A DNA stretch of 42,529 nucleotides from a bacterium (GCA_021781995.1 JAJXVT010000009.1:1-42529), one strand, 5' to 3'. Counted from the stretch's first letter, positions 17,105-26,392 are shown. Made by a program: numbers and translations. The notes: a model not told the origin generated them from the sequence alone.

Positions 17105-17187
17105 AGGTTTGCAGAATACAAAATTTAGTCTTGATCTGTCCAATTCAATCTGACATGCTGAGAGCGACAAACATCGAGAGGCGAATA

Positions 17188-18816
17188 ATGCTGCAAGTAT
17201 ATGAAGAATTCTCGGAGGATCAGGTTAAGCTCCTAGAACATTTTGTGACTAATACTACCAGTTCGGTTTTTGCATTACAAAATCTTCCCGAAGTGATTAA
17301 AGGAGCTCTTTTTTCTCGTTACTCAAGATCGACTCTGGGGCTACGATCCTTATTATTGAAGGAGTTTATTTTAAATCCAGATACTTCATTTTCTGCTATT
17401 GCAGGGGGTGTTGATGTAGTCGAATCTCAAGATCAATTAGTGGCGATTCAAAAGGCTCAAAATTTTTATGATCGAATTCTTGATGGCTATGGAGATGATT
17501 CAATTGGCGAGCTCGGCGGAGCTCATTTGGCAATTGAAAACATTTCTATGCTTGCAGCAAAAGTAATAGAAGATAGCCGCATTGGAGGCTCTCCGCTTGA
17601 AAAATCCACGCGTTATGTTTACTTCGATCAGAAGGTCAATGGGGAGTATTTATTCTATAAAGAACCAGTTTTGATGACCTCAGCTTACCGCGATTTATTC
17701 CTTGATACTTGCAATCGTTTATTCGACACTTATGCTAAATTGATCCCTCCCCTTACAGCAATTATTGAGCAAGGCTTTCCAAAAGAACCGGGAATTTCTA
17801 AGATCGCATATGGGGCCGCGCTGAGAGCTAAAGTGCTCGATTGCCTTAGAGGGTTACTGCCAGCAAGTGCTTTGACGAATATGGGCATGTACGGAAACGG
17901 TCGGTTTTTTGAAATTTTGATTCAAAAAATGCACGAGCATAATTTGGCCGAGGTTCAGGAAATTGGCAAAAAATCACAACAAGAACTCGGCAAAATCATC
18001 CCGTCCTTTATTCGACGAGCAGATCCAACGCATAAGCACTATCAAATGCACGCGCAGTTTGTCGGAGCTATGCAAGATGAGCTGCGTGAATTTGCAGCTC
18101 GCCATGCATCATTTGTTGAACCGTCACTTCGTCCAGGCGTTCGTTTAATTGATTTCGATATCGACTCTGTAGCTAGAGTAGCTGGAGCCTTATTATTTGG
18201 CTCCACGTCTTTGGGATTAGCTGAATTACAACAATACTGTAAAACATTGCCGGACGAAGAATTAGCCCGTATTTTAGATGCAGCGGCTTCATCGCGTGAA
18301 AATAGGCGTCACAAGTCGCCTCGCGCGCTAGAGCACGCAGGTATGACTTTTGAGATCGTAGCTGATTTTGGGGTATATCGCGACTTGCATCGACATAGAA
18401 TATTAACACAGGAAAGACAATTGCTAGGATGTGATTTAGGATATTATATTCCGGCGGAGATTATCGGAACTGAAATGGAAAGGGAATATTGCGATGCAAT
18501 GGAAATGGCTAAAAAAGCATTTCATACCATGGCATCAGAGTTTCCAGAAGAGGCTCAATACGTAGTGCCAATGGCATTCAATATTCGTTGGTATTTTCAC
18601 ATTAATTTAAGATCCTTGCAGTGGCTGTGTGAATTGAGATCTCAAGCCTCTGGTCATCCAACTTATCGGTTTATTGCGCAAGAAATGGCTCGACAGGTCA
18701 GTGTTGCCTTGCCTGCATTTGAACGATTTTTTAAGTTTGTCGATTACAATGGGTATGAATTGGGCAGACTGGGCGCTGAAATTCGTCAAGAACAAAGGTT
18801 GCAAAGCAAATCATGA
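17188..18816 (+). CDS. thyX: Double-length ThyX-family protein (putative FAD-dependent thymidylate synthase)
   Basis: A 542-residue protein about twice the size of a standard ThyX (~220-250), as in the chlamydial family (CT632 in C. trachomatis, from memory, ~529). It appears to hold two ThyX-like halves. The first contains RYSRSTLGLRSLLLKEF (near residues 47-63). The second contains YRDLHRHRILTQERQLLG (near 390-407), corresponding to the ThyX signature RHRxxSxxxxSxR, and later MAFNIRWYFHINLRSLQWLCELR. The second motif keeps RHR but has Thr in place of the first Ser and lacks the downstream S-x-R, so activity cannot be assumed. Active ThyX methylates dUMP with methylene-tetrahydrofolate, FAD and NADPH. 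ATG 17188 is chosen because GAGAGG lies 7 bases upstream; earlier in-frame starts run into the hemB 5' region. Overlaps tyrP by 4 bases. Confidence 0.85.
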   Translation: MLQVYEEFSEDQVKLLEHFVTNTTSSVFALQNLPEVIKGALFSRYSRSTLGLRSLLLKEFILNPDTSFSAIAGGVDVVESQDQLVAIQKAQNFYDRILDGYGDDSIGELGGAHLAIENISMLAAKVIEDSRIGGSPLEKSTRYVYFDQKVNGEYLFYKEPVLMTSAYRDLFLDTCNRLFDTYAKLIPPLTAIIEQGFPKEPGISKIAYGAALRAKVLDCLRGLLPASALTNMGMYGNGRFFEILIQKMHEHNLAEVQEIGKKSQQELGKIIPSFIRRADPTHKHYQMHAQFVGAMQDELREFAARHASFVEPSLRPGVRLIDFDIDSVARVAGALLFGSTSLGLAELQQYCKTLPDEELARILDAAASSRENRRHKSPRALEHAGMTFEIVADFGVYRDLHRHRILTQERQLLGCDLGYYIPAEIIGTEMEREYCDAMEMAKKAFHTMASEFPEEAQYVVPMAFNIRWYFHINLRSLQWLCELRSQASGHPTYRFIAQEMARQVSVALPAFERFFKFVDYNGYELGRLGAEIRQEQRLQSKS

Positions 18817-20027
18817 TAGATCTTCAACGTCAGGTGCCAGGCAGTGTTATCGGTGGGATTTTATTGATTGCAGGCAGTTGTATTGGAGCTGGGATGTTAG
18901 CGCTGCCCATTTTAACGGGATTAGCAGGTTTTTTTCCGTCTCTTATAGCGATATTGGCTGCGTGTGTGTTTATGACCTTTACAGGTCTTTTATTGGTTGA
19001 GGTAAATGGTTGGTTTTATGGGTCAATTAATTTGCTTTCAATGACAGAACTGTCGTTTGGAAAACCGGGAAAAGCTCTAGCTTGGGTTTCTTATTTGTTT
19101 TTATTTTATGCTCTTTTAGTTGCTTATTCTGCGGCAAGCGGTGAAGTATTTGCCGCAATTTTGCAAGAATTATTGGGCTGGAATGTGCCAGGGTGGACAG
19201 CTTCTATTGTATTTACGTTATTGTTTGGGTGGATTATCTACTTAGGAACGCATACGGTAGATGTTGTAAATCGGATTTTAATGATCGGGCTAATAGTGGC
19301 TTACCTAGGTATGATCGGTTTGGGGTTATCTAAAATTGATCCTGCTCTTTTATTGCATTATGCACCCCACCGCACTTTGGCCTCTCTCCCCGTCTTAGTT
19401 GTGTCGTTTGGCTTTCAGAATATGATTCCGAGTTTAACAACTTATATGAAGGGCGATTTGAAACGAGTGCGTTGGACCATTTTAGGTGGCAGCGCTCTTG
19501 CTTTATCGATTTATTTATTGTGGACCGCGTTGGTTTTAGGTGTAGTGCCTGTAGATGGCATAAATGGAATTTTAGCTACGTATGAAAGAGGGGAAGAGGC
19601 TACTGCAGCGCTACGATGGTCGTTGGGATCTTCGCAAGTTGCATTTTTCGCGCAAAGTTTTGCTTTTTTTGCTATAGTTACATCATTTTTAGCACAAGGT
19701 CTTAGTCTTACGCACTTTTTAGCAGATGGATTTAAAAAAGAGCCGGTTCCTCAAAACATTAGATGGTTATGTCTTTTGGCTTTAATACCACCTCTGATAT
19801 TCGCTTTGTTGTCGCCGCAGATGTTTTTTCGCGCTTTGAGTTTTGCTGGCGGCGTGTGTGCTATGATTTTATTTGGTTTGCTCCCTATAGGAATGGCTTG
19901 GACGGGACGATACAAAAAAAAACAGACCTCCTCCTATCATGTACGTGGAGGGAAACCTGCGCTTATTTTGGGATTGCTCTTTACGCTAACAATTATTAGC
20001 TGCGAATTGATTCGGATATTTTCTTGA
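18813..20027 (+). CDS. tyrP: Tyrosine/aromatic amino acid permease (TyrP/HAAAP family)
   Basis: A 404-residue integral membrane protein with about eleven hydrophobic helices. The first helix has the family signature GGILLIAGSCIGAGMLALPI (residues ~10-29) with its unwound GAGMLALP segment. The later segment GFQNMIPSLTTYMKGDLKRV is typical of TyrP/Mtr/TnaB permeases. It imports tyrosine (or tryptophan/phenylalanine) by proton symport across the inner membrane. Chlamydiae rely on such uptake because they do not make aromatic amino acids fully. The start codon overlaps the thyX stop by four bases (ATGA), and its stop overlaps the uvrB start by one base, so thyX-tyrP-uvrB are probably one translation-coupled unit. 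Substrate preference among aromatic amino acids is inferred. Confidence 0.9.
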   Translation: MIDLQRQVPGSVIGGILLIAGSCIGAGMLALPILTGLAGFFPSLIAILAACVFMTFTGLLLVEVNGWFYGSINLLSMTELSFGKPGKALAWVSYLFLFYALLVAYSAASGEVFAAILQELLGWNVPGWTASIVFTLLFGWIIYLGTHTVDVVNRILMIGLIVAYLGMIGLGLSKIDPALLLHYAPHRTLASLPVLVVSFGFQNMIPSLTTYMKGDLKRVRWTILGGSALALSIYLLWTALVLGVVPVDGINGILATYERGEEATAALRWSLGSSQVAFFAQSFAFFAIVTSFLAQGLSLTHFLADGFKKEPVPQNIRWLCLLALIPPLIFALLSPQMFFRALSFAGGVCAMILFGLLPIGMAWTGRYKKKQTSSYHVRGGKPALILGLLFTLTIISCELIRIFS

Positions 20028-22027
20028 TGTTTCGTCTTAAATCGAGTTTTCATCCCACCGGCGATCAACCTCAAGCAATTGAACGGTTGGTGTCAGGTGT
20101 TCGGCAAGGTAAAAAGGCTCAAGTATTATTAGGTATTACTGGATCGGGCAAGACATTTTCTATGGCTAATGTCATTCAAAATACTCAGCGGCCTGCATTA
20201 ATTCTTGCGCACAATAAAACTTTAGCAGCTCAGTTATATCAAGAATTTAAATCGTTTTTTCCTGATAATGCTGTTGAGTATTTTGTTTCTTATTATGATT
20301 ATTATCAGCCTGAAGCATATATTGCTCGAACGGATACTTATATTGAAAAAGATTTAGCGATCAATGAGCGCATCGAAAAAATGCGATTGAGTGCAACACG
20401 ATCGTTGATAGAACGGCCAGATGTAATTATTGTATCATCTGTATCTTGTATTTACGGGTTAGGAACGCCGGAATATTATAGTCAAATGGTACTGCATTTG
20501 ACTATGCATCAACAGGTGCGTCGAGATGATGTATTATTGCATTTGGTTGAAATGCATTATAGCCGATCGGATTACGAGTTGGCACGCGCTACATTTCGAG
20601 CGCGTGGAGATGTTTTAGAAATTGTTCCTGCGTATGAAGACGATCTTGCTTATCGGATTGAATTTTTTGGAGATGAAATTGAGCGGATTTCATCTATAGA
20701 TCCGTTAACGGGGAAAGTTAGAAGTCGATTGGATAAAATCGCTGTTTTCCCAGGGTCTCATCATGTGACGCCTGAGCATGTGCGTCATCAGGCTATTGCT
20801 ACGATCCAACAAGAATTAACTGAACGAATCGATTATTTTCAGCGAGAAGGGAAATTGATAGAAGCTCAAAGAATTAAGGAAAGAACCCGTTATGACTTAG
20901 AGATGATTCGAGAAATTGGATTTTGTAAGGGCATAGAAAATTATTCACGGCATTTTTCAGGCAGAAAAGCGGGGGATCCTCCTCCATGTTTGCTCGATTA
21001 TTTCCCAAAAGAGTTTTTATTGTTTATTGACGAGTCACATCAGACACTGCCTCAGCTTCATGCCATGTATAATGGAGATCGATCCCGTAAAAACGCTCTT
21101 GTTGAATTTGGATTTCGTCTGCCATCGGCCTTTGATAACCGTCCTTTAAAATTTGAGGAATCTCATGCAAAATTTAAACAGGTAATTTTTGTATCTGCAA
21201 CACCTGGACAGTGGGAGGTGGAGCAAGCGGAAGGCGATGTGATTGAGCAAATTCTTCGACCTACTGGATTATTAGATCCGGAAATTATTGTACGTCCGGC
21301 TGAAGGACAGATGGATGATTGTCTAGAAGAAATTCGCAAAGAATCAGAATTAGGTGGGCGTATTCTTGTTACGACACTCACAAAAAAATTATCTGAAGAT
21401 TTATCGAAATATCTCAACGAAATCGGAGTCAAGGCGAAATATATTCATTCGGACATCGACACGTTAGAACGTATGCAAATCATTAAGTCTTTGCGACTTG
21501 GTCACTTTGACGTGTTGGTTGGAATCAACTTGCTGCGAGAGGGTTTGGATATTCCTGAGGTGTCTTTGGTTGTCATTTTAGATGCGGATAAAGAAGGATT
21601 TTTACGATCAGAAACAGCATTGATTCAAACGTGCGGAAGAGCTGCGCGCAATGTGCGAGGTAGAGTGGTTATGTATGCTGATAGACAAACAGGCGCGATT
21701 GCCAATACAATCGCGATTACTAGGGCCCGCAGAGCTCATCAAATCGCCTATAATAAGCAAAATAAAATTATTCCGAGATCTACTACTCGAACAGAGGTCT
21801 CTTCTATAGAAGAAACTTTCGGTATGGCTGTTGAAATGCCTGCTGCATTACCAAAACTCACAACATCATCAGTAGATGTGGTGGATCTGGAATTGAAAAT
21901 TAAAGAGTGTCAAGCTGAAATGCGTCTCGCGGCAAAAGAATTGCGTTTTGAAGATGCTGCACGAGCGCGTGATTTAATGCGTTATTATCAAAATTTAGAA
22001 TTATTGAAGGCAGATCCTACTGTTTAG
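20027..22027 (+). CDS. uvrB: Excinuclease ABC subunit B
   Basis: A 666-residue UvrB of normal length, the damage-verifying helicase-like subunit of nucleotide excision repair that works with UvrA and UvrC. Visible parts in order are: Walker A (LGITGSGKTFSMANVI), the beta-hairpin that clamps damaged DNA (YYDYYQPEAYIARTDTYIEK), helicase motif II (FIDESHQTLPQ, where most UvrB proteins have DESHVT), VSATPG, motif V/VI (DILREGLDIPE-like and QTCGRAARN), and a C-terminal UVR domain (LELKIKECQAEMRLAAKELRFEDAARARD) that docks UvrC. The ATG at 20027 overlaps the tyrP stop by one base (TGATG); a TTG at 20024 would also be in frame. The 3' end overlaps topA by 11 bases in convergent orientation. Confidence 0.97.
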   Translation: MFRLKSSFHPTGDQPQAIERLVSGVRQGKKAQVLLGITGSGKTFSMANVIQNTQRPALILAHNKTLAAQLYQEFKSFFPDNAVEYFVSYYDYYQPEAYIARTDTYIEKDLAINERIEKMRLSATRSLIERPDVIIVSSVSCIYGLGTPEYYSQMVLHLTMHQQVRRDDVLLHLVEMHYSRSDYELARATFRARGDVLEIVPAYEDDLAYRIEFFGDEIERISSIDPLTGKVRSRLDKIAVFPGSHHVTPEHVRHQAIATIQQELTERIDYFQREGKLIEAQRIKERTRYDLEMIREIGFCKGIENYSRHFSGRKAGDPPPCLLDYFPKEFLLFIDESHQTLPQLHAMYNGDRSRKNALVEFGFRLPSAFDNRPLKFEESHAKFKQVIFVSATPGQWEVEQAEGDVIEQILRPTGLLDPEIIVRPAEGQMDDCLEEIRKESELGGRILVTTLTKKLSEDLSKYLNEIGVKAKYIHSDIDTLERMQIIKSLRLGHFDVLVGINLLREGLDIPEVSLVVILDADKEGFLRSETALIQTCGRAARNVRGRVVMYADRQTGAIANTIAITRARRAHQIAYNKQNKIIPRSTTRTEVSSIEETFGMAVEMPAALPKLTTSSVDVVDLELKIKECQAEMRLAAKELRFEDAARARDLMRYYQNLELLKADPTV

Positions 22028-24404
22028 TAGATTTTTTTGTCGGTTTTTTCTTTTTAGCCAAAGTCTTTTTTTTAGCGGGTTTTTTTGTTGTTGATTCTTT
22101 CACCATTTCTTCTGCTTGAGCTTTTTTCTTGCCGAATGTTTTCTTCGCTTTTTTTATGTAAGCTGTTTTGGGATGATGAGGATATTTTTCTTTGAGCTGA
22201 TCTAAGTCATTTACGATCACATCGCATTCGGGAAAATTAGAACATGAGAAAAATGTTTTCCCAAAACGCGATTTGCGCGCAGTCATGTGCCCATCACAGC
22301 CAATTGCCGGACAGGCTGGCATATCTTTTTCTTTATAAGACACCTCCCCTTTTTTGGGAATATTGACGATGCCTTTGCATTTGGGATACTTAGTACAACC
22401 TAGAAATGGTCCGAACCGACCAAAGCGTAGGGTCATTGGAGATGAGCATTGGGGGCACGGCTGTTCGTAGTTGAAATTGGGATCATAGTCTTCTTTATTA
22501 AAGTCGAGAGCTTCAACGGGAGCTGTATAATCGCAATCTGGGTAGTTAGAGCAGCCGTAAAAATATTTATCGCGCGCCCAAATTTTTTGCAGTTTATGTT
22601 TACATTTTGGACAATCGACATCAGTTAAAATTTTCGGTACAATTGCATCTTTTTCTGCTTTTTCTACCAAGGGAATGAAATCTGTCCAAAATTCTTTAAG
22701 AAGGGCTTTCCAATTTTTATTGTGCTCTGCTACTTGTTCGAGTTCATCTTCCATTTGGGCTGTGAAATGCACATCCATGATAGGAGCAAAATTTTCTTCC
22801 AACATTTGACAGATAATTTTGCCAAGTTCCGTAGGGCGCAAAGTTCCATGTTCTTTTTCTGTGTAATCCCGTGATTGGATTTTGTTCATGATCGCTGCGT
22901 AAGTCGATGGGCGTCCGATGCTGAGTCTTTCAAGTTCTTTTACAAGCGAAGCTTCAGTAAAACGAGGAGGTGCTTTTGTAAAGGATTGCGTAGAGTCAAT
23001 ACGAACAAGCGAAAGAGACATATCAGGTTCTAAAGGGGGTAAAATCTTTTCAGCATCTTCCGCTTCCTCGTCTCCTTTTGAAGGTGTGTCTCGTTTTTCT
23101 TCATAAGCGGCGAGATAACCGTTGAATTTTAGTACAGAACCAGTTGCTCTTAGAATCATATTTTGATCTGTGGCAATATCAGCTGAAATAGTGTCATAAA
23201 TAGCTGGATTCATTTGCGAAGCGATAAAACGACGCCAAATTAATAAATATAATTTATGCTGCTCTATAGATAGATAGCGTTTGATTTTTTCAGGATCGCG
23301 ACTGAGATTAGTTGGGCGGATGGCTTCGTGAGCTTCTTGCGCGCTTTTTTTAGAGGTATATATGCGTGGAGTCTCGGGTAAATAAGGCGAGCCGAAATGG
23401 GATTGAATATATTCGCGAGCAGATGCGATGGCTTCTGGGGCAATATTGACTGAGTCGGTACGCATATAGGTAATGAGACCTTCTGTGCCAAGATCGCCCA
23501 TATCTATCCCTTCATAGAGATCTTGCGCAATGCTCATCGTGCGAGAAACGGAAAAACCGTAGTGCCGACTCGCCTCTTGTTGCAAGGTAGATGTAATAAA
23601 AGGAGGAACCGGATTGCGTTTTTTTTCACGTTTTTCAACGGACTCTACTGAGTATTTTGCTTGCTTGAGTTTGTCTGTAATGCTGGTCGCAACAGCTTGG
23701 TTTGGGATAAGATAGCATAACTTCCCGTCAATTTGTTCTTTTTCAACTTTCAGTCCTTCTACTGAATACAGATAGGCAGAAAACGGACGCCCATGTGCAG
23801 CGGTCTGCAGGGCAGCATTGATGGACCAGTATTCGACGGGTATGAATAGATCAATTTCTTTTTCTCGATCGACGACTAATTTGAGAGCTACTGACTGTAC
23901 ACGTCCTGCAGAAGTACCGTGAGATCCTCGTTTAACTCGGCGCGTTAAGATTGGAGAAATTTTGTACCCTACAATGCGGTCAAGAAGACGTCGAGCCTGC
24001 TGGGCATTCACAAGATCCATATCGATATCGCGAGGATTATTTAGAGCTTCCTGCACGGCGGTTTTAGTAATGGATTGGAATGCAACTCGTTTAATTTTGG
24101 TGTTTTTGGGAAGAATAGAAGCTATGTGCCAAGCGATAGCCTCCCCTTCGCGATCGGGGTCGGGAGAGAGATAAACAATTTCTGCCTTTTGAGCTGCCTT
24201 TTGCAAGCGGTCAATGACTTCTTTTTTATCAGGCATCGTTACGTAGGTCGGCTCAAAATCATTGTCAGTATCGATTCCGAAACCTTTTTGCGGTAAATCG
24301 CGGATATGTCCAAGCGATGATTCGAACGCAAAATTTGAACCGAGAAACTTTTTTAGCGTCTTGATTTTTGTCGGAGACTCGACAATTACAAGGGCTTTGC
24401 TCAT
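22017..24404 (-). CDS. topA: DNA topoisomerase I
   Basis: A 795-residue type IA topoisomerase that relaxes negative supercoils. The TOPRIM domain opens with KALVIVESPTKIKTLKKFLG and has the acidic PDPDREGEAIAWHI. The catalytic tyrosine is in GLITYMRTDSV. Three C4 zinc-ribbon modules follow (CPKCKHKLQ...CSNYPDC, CPQCSSPMT...CTKYPKC, CPAIGCDGH...CSNFPEC), then a very lysine-rich tail of ~45 residues (for example KKTLAKKKKPTKKSTKQ). I recall a SWIB domain fused to TopA of Chlamydiaceae; none is evident here. ATG 24404 is selected because it begins the TOPRIM domain directly; the frame stays open to 24458. The 259-base stretch between topA and the next gene (24405-24663) must hold both divergent promoters, but I could not pick a convincing one. 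Confidence 0.96.
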   Translation of the reverse strand: MSKALVIVESPTKIKTLKKFLGSNFAFESSLGHIRDLPQKGFGIDTDNDFEPTYVTMPDKKEVIDRLQKAAQKAEIVYLSPDPDREGEAIAWHIASILPKNTKIKRVAFQSITKTAVQEALNNPRDIDMDLVNAQQARRLLDRIVGYKISPILTRRVKRGSHGTSAGRVQSVALKLVVDREKEIDLFIPVEYWSINAALQTAAHGRPFSAYLYSVEGLKVEKEQIDGKLCYLIPNQAVATSITDKLKQAKYSVESVEKREKKRNPVPPFITSTLQQEASRHYGFSVSRTMSIAQDLYEGIDMGDLGTEGLITYMRTDSVNIAPEAIASAREYIQSHFGSPYLPETPRIYTSKKSAQEAHEAIRPTNLSRDPEKIKRYLSIEQHKLYLLIWRRFIASQMNPAIYDTISADIATDQNMILRATGSVLKFNGYLAAYEEKRDTPSKGDEEAEDAEKILPPLEPDMSLSLVRIDSTQSFTKAPPRFTEASLVKELERLSIGRPSTYAAIMNKIQSRDYTEKEHGTLRPTELGKIICQMLEENFAPIMDVHFTAQMEDELEQVAEHNKNWKALLKEFWTDFIPLVEKAEKDAIVPKILTDVDCPKCKHKLQKIWARDKYFYGCSNYPDCDYTAPVEALDFNKEDYDPNFNYEQPCPQCSSPMTLRFGRFGPFLGCTKYPKCKGIVNIPKKGEVSYKEKDMPACPAIGCDGHMTARKSRFGKTFFSCSNFPECDVIVNDLDQLKEKYPHHPKTAYIKKAKKTFGKKKAQAEEMVKESTTKKPAKKKTLAKKKKPTKKSTKQ

Positions 24405-24663
24405 GTAAAAATCCTTATAAAAAGCCCGAATGTTATCCGATCCGCGAACAGAAAGCAAGTATATTGCTTAAAAGATACTGCGTGCATCAAGCATTTAAGC
24501 CCTCTAAACTGTGGTTTGCAAATAGAGCATGTCAAAACAACGCCTAAAATTGAAATTTTATACACGCGACCCTCTTCAATAAAATTTATTTTTATCAGTG
24601 ATGAGTCGGTTAAACAAGTAAAATCTTGCGCGATTGTGGGTGACTCTGAGAAAATATGAGACC

Positions 24664-25443
24664 ATGATTAAGGATTTTGAATTGCTGGCATTCAATAAGC
24701 AAGGGTTTATTCCCGGGCCTCAAGAATCGACTGTTGAATTTTTAGAAAGAATTGCTGAAATGCAATCTTGTCGTGATTCGGGTGAAACAGTTCCTCCGTC
24801 GCATTTACATTGGGTCCGGGAAAGGGTTGAAGGACTCTATGGTTTTGAACCAAGTTCTATAGCTGTCACCTATTCCAATCACCAGCTTGCTCCTTGGCAA
24901 GGCGCTGCTTGTTGGATCGACGAATCTGGAATCTCGCGGCTACAGTTGCGCGAAGGCTTTCGTAAAGGAAGGTATTTAGGTTTGTACGGACGCGATGAAG
25001 TCATTGCTCATGAAGCGATTCATGCAGCGCGAGCGGCATTTAATGAACCGCGATTTGAAGAAGTGTTTGCCTATAGTAGCTCGTTGAAAAAATGGCGAAG
25101 TATTGTAGGGCCGTTGTTGCAACGGCCTTTTGAGGCATGGGTTGTTATTGGGTGTGTTCTTGGATCGCTTGCGTGGGAGCCTCTTGGAGCAATCGCTTGG
25201 ATTTTAATGGGGCTGGGTTTTATGCGTTTAGTTCGAACTCGATTGTGTTTGCGCCGGGCTGCTAAGTGCTTAATGCAGCGTTTAGGGGATGCTAAGAAAG
25301 TTCGCTCTGTTTTGTTTAGAATGACCGATGCTGAAATTGAAAAATTAAGTCAAGGCTACGAGATCGAGGGCGATGATACCCTTCGATGGAGGCTTCTTCG
25401 ACTAGCTTATTTTGGAGATAGAAAATGGCACAGAAAATTGTAG
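24664..25443 (+). CDS. Membrane protein with HExxH motif, candidate zinc metalloprotease
   Basis: A ~259-residue protein of no family that I can name. Around residues 115-130 it has DEVIAHEAIHAARAAFNEPR: an HExxH zinc-binding motif (HEAIH) in a helix, with acidic residues NEPRFEE about 10 residues later that could supply a third ligand. Two adjacent hydrophobic segments follow (VVIGCVLGSLAWEPLGAIAW and ILMGLGFMRLV), then a basic C-terminal helix region. The layout suggests a membrane-anchored zinc peptidase with a soluble N-terminal domain. ATG 24664 is used; a weak TGAGA precedes it, and GTG/TTG starts at 24640/24634 are possible. Its last 19 bases overlap the Kdo hydroxylase gene, so the two are coupled. 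Peptidase activity is inferred from the motif only. Confidence 0.65.
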   Translation: MIKDFELLAFNKQGFIPGPQESTVEFLERIAEMQSCRDSGETVPPSHLHWVRERVEGLYGFEPSSIAVTYSNHQLAPWQGAACWIDESGISRLQLREGFRKGRYLGLYGRDEVIAHEAIHAARAAFNEPRFEEVFAYSSSLKKWRSIVGPLLQRPFEAWVVIGCVLGSLAWEPLGAIAWILMGLGFMRLVRTRLCLRRAAKCLMQRLGDAKKVRSVLFRMTDAEIEKLSQGYEIEGDDTLRWRLLRLAYFGDRKWHRKL

Positions 25444-26354
25444 TTGAACATGGAGAATGGGTTGCGGAAGATCTTCGTTTTAAATATGCGCGTGAATTAG
25501 AGCTAGGAAACATCTTGTTTTTTCCGCAAATACCGTTTGATTTTCCTCAAGAAGAAATCGATTTTTTGCTTGCACAAGACCAAGGGGCCTCAAAAAGGCG
25601 TAAAAATATTGCATACAAACCGCAACTTGACAAGATCACCAATCACATATCGCCAAACAAGCTAGTGGCAGAAAAAATGCATCAAGTCTTGAAAAATTAT
25701 TCTCACCGTGTAACTAACTTTTTAAGTCAGCTTTTATCGCCTTATGCCAGACATTGGCAATTGGATTATGCGAGCTTTCGACCTTTTCAAGAAGCTGGTC
25801 GACGATTAAGAACTCGAGCGAGAAATGATTTGTTGCACGTGGATGCATTTCCCACTAGACCTATGCATGGTGCGCGTATTCTTCGGTTTTTTACAAATAT
25901 TAATCCAAAAGAGCCTCGCAAATGGATCACAGCAGAGCATTTTCGAGAGTTAGCAGGAATGTTTGGCGATCATGGCGTAAATTTTCCCGAAACTGTCGGC
26001 CATGCATTCGCAGATCGAATGAAAAGTAAAATGATCGAATTGATGCGAAAAGCTAAAATTAAGATCACTCAACGATCTCCTTATGATAATTTTATGTTAA
26101 ATTTGCACCATTTTATGAAGGAAAATAACGAATATCAGGCCAACAGCATAAAAGATGCTTGGGATTTTCCTCCAAATTCATGTTGGATGGTTTATACCGA
26201 TCTCGTTTCTCATGCCGCTTTATCGGGCCAGTATGCATTAGAACAAACGTTGATTATCCCTCAGCATACATTGTTATTGCCAGATCAATCTCCAGTTAGC
26301 ATTCTTGAGCGAATGACTGGACGTAATTTAGTTTTAGAGATGGTCAAACAATAA
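25425..26354 (+). CDS. kdoO: Kdo hydroxylase (Fe2+/2-oxoglutarate dioxygenase-like, KdoO family)
   Basis: A 309-residue protein resembling the KdoO family, which converts Kdo in lipid A-inner core to the 3-hydroxylated sugar Ko, using O2, Fe(II) and 2-oxoglutarate. Recognisable stretches are ASKRRKNIAYKPQLDKI near residues 50-66, YASFRPFQEAGRRLRTRARN, the likely iron-binding H-x-D in LLHVDAFPTRPMHGARILRF (residues ~140-159), FFTNINPKEPRKW, and near the end the candidate distal histidine in TDLVSHAALSGQ followed by ALEQTL. ATG 25425 has GGAG 8-9 bases upstream and lies inside the end of the preceding membrane-protein gene. It would act on the cytoplasmic face during LPS assembly. Family assignment rests on remembered motifs. 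Confidence 0.8.
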   Translation: MAQKIVVEHGEWVAEDLRFKYARELELGNILFFPQIPFDFPQEEIDFLLAQDQGASKRRKNIAYKPQLDKITNHISPNKLVAEKMHQVLKNYSHRVTNFLSQLLSPYARHWQLDYASFRPFQEAGRRLRTRARNDLLHVDAFPTRPMHGARILRFFTNINPKEPRKWITAEHFRELAGMFGDHGVNFPETVGHAFADRMKSKMIELMRKAKIKITQRSPYDNFMLNLHHFMKENNEYQANSIKDAWDFPPNSCWMVYTDLVSHAALSGQYALEQTLIIPQHTLLLPDQSPVSILERMTGRNLVLEMVKQ

Positions 26355-26363
26355 ATTAAAGCA

Positions 26364-26382
26364 TTTGCCTTCGCAAGGCAAA
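26364..26382. terminator. Hairpin between convergent kdoO and rpoN
   Basis: A perfect 8-bp inverted repeat with a 3-base loop (TTTGCCTT-CGC-AAGGCAAA) sits in the 38-base gap between the two convergent stop codons. Neither side has a strong T-run, so it may be a weak bidirectional terminator or mainly protect 3' ends. Confidence 0.5.
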
Positions 26383-26392
26383 GCCCATTTGT

